Shown here piece after piece: positions 58,375 to 64,000 of a DNA stretch of 64,000 nt. Under the pieces are notes generated by a model. The model ran no database searches, had not been told where the DNA came from, and saw nothing but the letters and a program-made list of their open reading frames with translations. Made by a program: the position numbers and the translations under genes. The DNA comes from Brachynemurus nebulosus (taxonomy: Eukaryota; Arthropoda; Insecta; Neuroptera; Myrmeleontidae). How positions within the stretch are numbered: position 1 is the first letter of the stretch; each line of letters opens with the position of its first letter. The DNA lies in NCBI GenBank assembly GCA_035578155.1, contig JAPWDM010000007.1, forward strand, positions 33,392,413 through 33,456,412, written 5' to 3'.

Positions 58375-61300
58375 TGTTTCTCGGATTTTAAAATTATATT
58401 ACTTTTTAATTTTAATTAAATAAGTTTGAAAGTTCAAATTAACATTCTACGGTCCGCGTATTTTTGCAGTATTTTTAAAGAATTAAAAGGAGAACTTTAT
58501 GACTCGATATTTGTAAACATACATATTTTAAATAAAAGCAATAACAGATAAACACACTGATAATGATAAAAAACGTACGCATTTCAATACAATTACAGAA
58601 AAATAAAAAAAAATAAATGATTAGTTGTGTCTTAGAAAAGTAATTTTTAAAAGTTTTTATCTCACAAATTATACGTCAGAATTGGTTCAATTTTTGATAT
58701 TTTGTGTATTAAATATTAAAAAAGTAATATATCCAAAATCATTCAGTAATTTTTTCCAGGCTCTAGCGTTCCAGAAAATTTTGAAGAATTGTAAATTTCA
58801 AGTTAGACAAATTTAACTATTAAGAAATTAATTAAATTAATTAATATTATTCGCTATTATTCATTAACAGAATTGAATATCAACCGTTGTTTTGGATTCA
58901 ATGTCCAAAAAAATTTCAGATAAAAGAAGCGTTTTTCAAAATAAATAATATAACTGATTGAACTCTGTATTTGGACTCGTCACATGCTCAGTAATTCTAA
59001 ATTTTAAAAAAAATCACTAGTGTTTTTTTTTTTGTTTTTTGAAAGCGAAATTGTAAATTGTCGTCTAATGATTTTGGGAATGTGTAATTGACAAATGAAA
59101 ATTTGGAAGCCATACACATTTTGACCACACTTTTTTGTTGCTGTAAAAATTTATCATACCATCGCAATTTTAAAATTCATTTTAAAGTATTATTAATTTT
59201 ACTAAAAAACTGATAACTTGTTTTCATTATATAAATATTTTTTTAATTTTTTTTTTATTATTTTGTATTAACAATCTCAGCAATTTTTTTTAAAGGGAAA
59301 TAGTTTTTAAATTTGCAGAATTTTTTTAAATGCCTAAGCATTTAAGATTAGTTTCGGTTTTGTATTTGAACTCTACGGTTATAATATGATTAAACTATGT
59401 ATTTTTTTTTTAGCTAGAGTAGTCACTGCTTTTTAAATGTATTTTTATGTCATTTTTACGACTGTTAATATTTTTAATACTAATCTCAAATACTTAAAAT
59501 GATTCGTTAATCTAATCAGATATTGAACAATTGTTGTGACCATTGAATGATCATTTGTTAATATACGATTAAAATTAACGAATGAATTTGCATATTGCTT
59601 TTAATTAAGTACTAGATTTTTAAAGATATGCTTTTTAAATGATAAATTCTATATAAGTATTTTTCTTTATATATAGGTATATAATTTTTTTTTATTTTTG
59701 AATTTTTTTAATTCTTTGGCAAGAAAAGCTTATTAAAAATGAAATATATAATATATTTTTTTTTAAACACTACATTTAATTCAGAACAATAGAGTTATAA
59801 TAAGTAGTACTAGAGTAACAATCAATCATACAGAAGAATATAGAAACATCATAGGATATATGATGTTTATTTAGTTTACATTAAAAAAATTTTTATTAAT
59901 AGATTTATAGTAACGATTCTTCATGTCGACACTAATTAAATGCTACCATTAATTTGTTTTAAAGCTAGTTAATAATTTTGTAGTTATTTTAAAGCTATCA
60001 CTCTTAAACTCTAATATTTCTTTTGTTTAAATTAGGTTCACGTTTTGCAATTTTGATATTTAATATAAGCGGATCACATATGCTATAATATATTCGCGCC
60101 ATTTTCTTTCTATTCTAAATTTTTTTTTTTATATATAGATAAGGAGGCTCAAAAAAATAAATGTAATATATTTTGAGGTACTCTGGTATTGGTCAATGTT
60201 TGAGCGCCATCTTGATTTTTTAATCGTTATTCGTTGTTAATTTTTGTGGGTAAAAAAATTTACCAAAACCAATTGTTTTTATTGAATTGTTTTTTTCTCA
60301 TTTTGTGTTTCGGTGTCGAACATGAATAATTGTCACAGAAGTTCGTGTGAAATAGGAGATTAAATTTGTATTCTAGAGGATTACTGAGAGGTCAAACCAT
60401 CATTATACAAGGCAATTTGATTTGGGGCATACACGTACGCTAGTCGAAATTTTTTTTTTTGAAAAACAATGAAAATAGGTGTGAAGTTTGGGGTTGCGAG
60501 AACGTGTGTGTACACCCCGATACATCTAAATTTGTTAACAGTTTTAACAGACAATGCAGCAATTTTTAAAATTTGTTTTTTTATTTTTTTATTTTTTTTT
60601 TTTTGATAAAAAATTTCTTTGAATATCACAGAATACATCAGTGACGCTGTGTTTTGCAATCGTTGCATTCTTTTTTTGATATTGTATGTGCTGTTTTCAA
60701 AATAAATTTTCAGTTGAACGAAATTAAATGATTGGGAGACGTCACTGACGATGGAATTTTTTTGATAGAAGTAAAATTTTTGTAGTTTTTAAAAATGTCC
60801 ATTTTTTTTTGTGCACATGTATTACAGTACCTTTTCGTAATAAAAAAATAATCTGGTTGCTTAATATGTGTTCGGTCACGCGCGGTTTTGTAAATGGGGT
60901 AGAGCGGGGAATCACACAAAAACATAAGTAAGTGTGTATGCGCATGCCACGTTGAAAATGTAATTTCGAGTAGCCAAAATAAAAATAAAATGGAGGCGAT
61001 ATTAAACAACGACAATTATTTTTTATTAGAAAAAAACAATCATTTGATTTGATACTTTTTTTTTTTTTTTTAAATTGCATTAATGCAATAATTTTACCAG
61101 CCCTAACTACCTACAGACAGTAGCCATTAATTATTTAATATAAATTTTGGTTATAGCTGAATTCGATATGTAAGCTAATTTTCAAAATAAAATTACTACA
61201 TTTCGATTAGATTACAATATTTTTGTTTTATTCTACAAATTTTTTTTTTTAATTTTATTAAAGCTACAGTTTTTTTTTTAAATTTTTATTTTTTATTAAA

Positions 61301-61886
61301 GTGCTTCACAGTATTTTTGCAAGATAGAGAAATAAGATATATACAGTTTAATATTACAAATTATATTGTTTGAGAACCACTCGTCTAATAATTAATAAAG
61401 GACTTTATACAAACGACTAAATAAGAGCAACAACGTTTTTATATGACTGTATTTATTTATAATCCTAATTATTTTTTAAATGTTTTAAGAAATTTATTTT
61501 TTGGTGTTCTTTTTGGTTTTTTTTTTATTCAATATTTTCAAATATATTGAAATGACGCGTTTCTCAAAAAACATTTAATTTACAAATGAAAATGTCCAAT
61601 TAAAAAAATATGACGATTCATTTCGAAATATTTGAATTTAAGTAAATATACTTAAGATATACTAATCATATCATATTCAGCTATGGTTGCTTGCCTTCAC
61701 TGTGTCTCTCTAGTATGCAGGGATGTTAAAATTCTTTTTTTTGTGAATATTCTCTTTTATTGCATAGATTATCTATGTATATAATATTTATATATATATT
61801 TGTTATCTTTTTAAATAATTTTTTTTTTAAATTTAATTTAATTAATGGAATTGATTAAGGAAATTTTACTAAATTTATATTATATA

Positions 61887-63956
61887 CTAAAACCAGCTTG
61901 TTCCGCCGCCAAGTTTTGATCCCAAACCACCGATACCTTTACCAAATAAATTACCAACACGTCCCACAACCACTGATGTTACATTACTGATGTTTAGATT
62001 GCCCTCTTCGGCGCCCAAACTTTCCATAATGTTCACTTTCGGTTTGGAACGTTCACCTTCCTCCAAACTTTCACCGTTTCCCCTGGAAATTATTGTGAGG
62101 TGGTTTTAGATTGGATTAATCGGGCAACATTGTTATGAATAGATTGAAAAAACGGAGTCACTGTGGTCGGGTATTTTATCGTGAGGGTGAGTGAGAGGTA
62201 GTGTGCAAATGACGGGGGTGAGAGACTATCCACTAAAGTACTCTCCACACAAGAAACGGTTTAACCCACTTTGGGGCCCTAGACATTTTCTTCTTACCGG
62301 GTCCTCTCCCAATCCCACAAGATATCGAACACACAATGCTTCACATAAAAATTCTATTTAAAATTAAAGAATTGCTCCTAAAAATTTCTCTAATGCTTAA
62401 AAAAGTGTCGATTTTTATCTGAATTATGTGGTAGACCAAGTGGTCGGAAACCGACATTTCATATTACACGACCTAATGTTATTCCAATTTAACAGTGGAA
62501 ATGATCCCAGGCTACAAGAATTCTATTCAGAATTAAAGAACTGCTTTCAAACATTTCTCCAATGCTTAAAAAATTGCTGATATTTATCTGAATTACATCG
62601 GCCATGTGGTTGGAAAACGACATTTCATATTACACGCCCTAATGTTACTCCAGTTAACAGCGGAAATGATTCCAGGCTATAAGAGTTCTATTCAGAATTA
62701 AAAAGTTGCTTTAAATAGAAATTTATTTTGAATTCCCTAGAACAGGGGTCGGCAACCTGCGGCCCGCCAAACAATATAACTTTTCGAACAATTTGCTCTG
62801 CCTATGCAGAGTTGAGCATACTTATATAAACTATCTTTTTCCATAAAAAATTTTTAGGCAAAAATGCTTAAAATTCCATTCTGGGCATCGAACGTGTCTG
62901 ACTTTTTGGACTTCCAATATTTTTACCAAATTTTGTAAAAACAGGATTTTTCGTTCGAGAGTTAAATAAATTTTAATGAATATCATTTTTGGCTTCTAGA
63001 GACTTCAAAATAAATTATTTCTTCCGGATTCAAGTAGTATCAAAACAGTGACTCTAACAGCTGAATTTTCGATTCGAAAATCCGTTAAAAAAATCTACTT
63101 AAGCCACGTACTACTTGAAAAAATATTTGACTGTGCGGCCCGCTAAAATTTTTTTTTTCAAATGGCCCGCCATCCAAAAAAGGTTGCCGACCCCTGCCCT
63201 AGAATATGAAAATGATATTTCGCCCAGTTCTGCTTGTGACATCATAAAATACCTAACCACAATGATGTCAAGTTTAGTTAACCAAGTTTCGGGTACGTAC
63301 TCAGCTTCCTCATCCTGTTGGCCCATTAGAAGTGCACAGGTTGCTTCCTCGGCTTGCATACGTTGAGCTATGGTTTGATAGGCCTTTGAATTTAATTTAT
63401 CTTCCATAACTCCTTGAAGCTCAAAATCAGAATAAATTTTCTGAAACAAACCAAAATAAATTCATAATTTCCTGTGGCTGTGAGTGTGCTGTCTGGCCAA
63501 AGTGTGACGGAAAATTACCTTTACAATATGAGCAAGGCACGTGACTTGATAGAAATGTAAGGAACGGTCGAGACGATCAGAAAGCCAATTACATAACAAG
63601 TTTATTTGTGTTGTGTACCATTGTTCGAAGAAATTCAATATCCACAATTCATCGTTCACTTTGCTTCGAATTTGGTCCATACAGTTGCGTGTGAAATTCA
63701 CATAACCTTGTCCCATATCCTTGCCAGAACCCGATACATTCTAGAAAGTGAGAACTGTATTAGTATTCCCTTGGGGGAGTCTGCCACGCTGACTTACCGT
63801 TATACTTAAAATCGATCCAATCAGGCTTCCCTCATCGTATCGCGATAGCTTCGATAACGTTGCTTCCAATACTGAAATTAATTTGCTGATCATACCTTGA
63901 TTCATATTGGCTAGCGTCTTATCGATTTGGTCATCGATTTTTGTATGGTATTGATG
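61887..63956 (-). CDS. Cadps: Calcium-dependent secretion activator (CAPS/CADPS), C-terminal exons
   Basis: Last four exons, minus strand: 63956-63798, 63740-63519, 63440-63253, 62082-61887, in phase, encoding the final 254 aa. The gene continues beyond the window. CAPS primes dense-core vesicles for Ca2+-triggered exocytosis in neurons and endocrine cells. Family match: the stretch SLHFYQVTCLAHIVKK, YSDFELQGV, LNSKAYQTIAQRMQAEEAT corresponds to the conserved C-terminal region of CADPS (LNSK.Y.TI..R...EEAT). The last exon encodes an acidic then Gly-rich tail (GNLFGKGIGGLGSKLGGG) ending SWF. I identified it from remembered family motifs, so paralogue assignment is open. The 62083-63252 intron carries a tandem repeat and a hAT element that ends 49 bp from the donor. 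Confidence 0.8.
62345..62710. repeat. Imperfect tandem repeat, about 167-bp period
   Basis: TTCTATT(T/C)A begins near 62351, 62520 and 62685, and each is followed by AATTAAAGAA-like and CTTAAAAAA(G/T)TG-like text. GACATTTCATATTACACG(A/C)CCTAATGTTA occurs in both full units (split: GACATTTCATATTACACG, then CCTAATGTTA). About 2.2 units, in a CAPS intron. Confidence 0.8.
62743..63196. mobile_element. hAT-like element with perfect 8-bp target duplication
   Basis: Ends CAGGGGTCGGCAACCT and AGGTTGCCGACCCCTG are exact inverted repeats, followed inward by GCGGCCCGC on both sides. Target duplication CCCTAGAA at 62735-62742 and 63197-63204. The interior contains a copy of the repeat seen at 53350-53650. 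No transposase. Confidence 0.93.
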
Positions 63957-64000
63957 CTAAAAATGACCCAAAAAAATTACTTTTCATCCTCAATCAGGAC

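Larger units (their letters stand above)
50126..61886. other. Intergenic region between CAPS and ALAS
   Basis: Nearly 12 kb without a recognisable gene. Holds a nested hAT element (50698-51490), a Penelope-like fragment (52204-52527), a repeat bearing a TA microsatellite (53350-53650), a Helitron-like element (54182-54730), a tRNA-like sequence (55280-55350) and an inverted-repeat element (57054-58374). The span 58400-61880 is very AT-rich with long T runs and contains nothing I can name; part of it near 61750 is likely 3' UTR of the CAPS gene (AATAAA on the minus strand at about 61754). Confidence 0.6.

Noticed and set aside
60381..61080. Overlapping minus-strand ORFs downstream of CAPS
   Set aside because: Low complexity with Lys/Phe runs from poly-A/T tracts; no recognisable motif.
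1..64000. CRISPR arrays, operons, ribosome-binding sites, bacterial insertion sequences
   Set aside because: The DNA is eukaryotic nuclear sequence with spliceosomal introns; the short tandem arrays have no unique spacers.

Overview
This window looks like the nuclear genome of an insect. It is AT-rich and repeat-dense. Genes are split by GT-AG introns, and the proteins are close to known animal and insect families. I cannot name the species. Six protein-coding genes can be built exon by exon, with reading frame and intron phase agreeing at every junction. All six are on the minus strand, so each reads from high to low coordinates. The coordinates given are coding spans; UTRs are not resolved.

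Layout: 143-6902 is mitochondrial delta-1-pyrroline-5-carboxylate dehydrogenase (ALDH4A1/P5CDH, 10 exons, 566 aa). 11279-18106 is the STRIPAK subunit Strip (STRIP1/2, formerly FAM40; 11 exons, 837 aa). 23839-24460 is a small unrecognised membrane protein (3 coding exons, 167 aa). 28874-32976 is a secreted two-domain 'twin' serpin (7 exons, 855 aa). 38888-50125 is 5-aminolevulinate synthase (ALAS, 7 coding exons, 579 aa). 61887-63956 holds the last four exons of a CAPS/CADPS-like secretion activator, which continues past the right edge. The genes have unrelated jobs: proline catabolism, phosphatase-kinase scaffolding, extracellular protease control, haem synthesis and dense-core vesicle exocytosis. 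I see no shared pathway.

The rest is intergenic DNA and long introns filled with small transposons, many with clean boundaries. There are hAT-like elements with 8-bp target duplications, PIF/Harbinger-like elements with TTA or TAA duplications, a piggyBac-type element flanked by TTAA, Helitron-like copies with A|TC...CTAG|T ends, a Penelope-like GIY-YIG fragment, and several unclassified terminal-inverted-repeat elements. Several are nested.

Most worth a second look: (1) a 436-bp inverted repeat with no mismatch found, 18-nt loop, in a Strip intron; (2) a set of unrelated fold-back repeats that share a hammerhead-ribozyme-like core (CUGANGA - stem - GAAA), one split by a Harbinger element with a TAA duplication; (3) the twin serpin, whose two reactive loops predict different protease targets; (4) the unrecognised small membrane protein; (5) a dispersed repeat family with at least seven copies.
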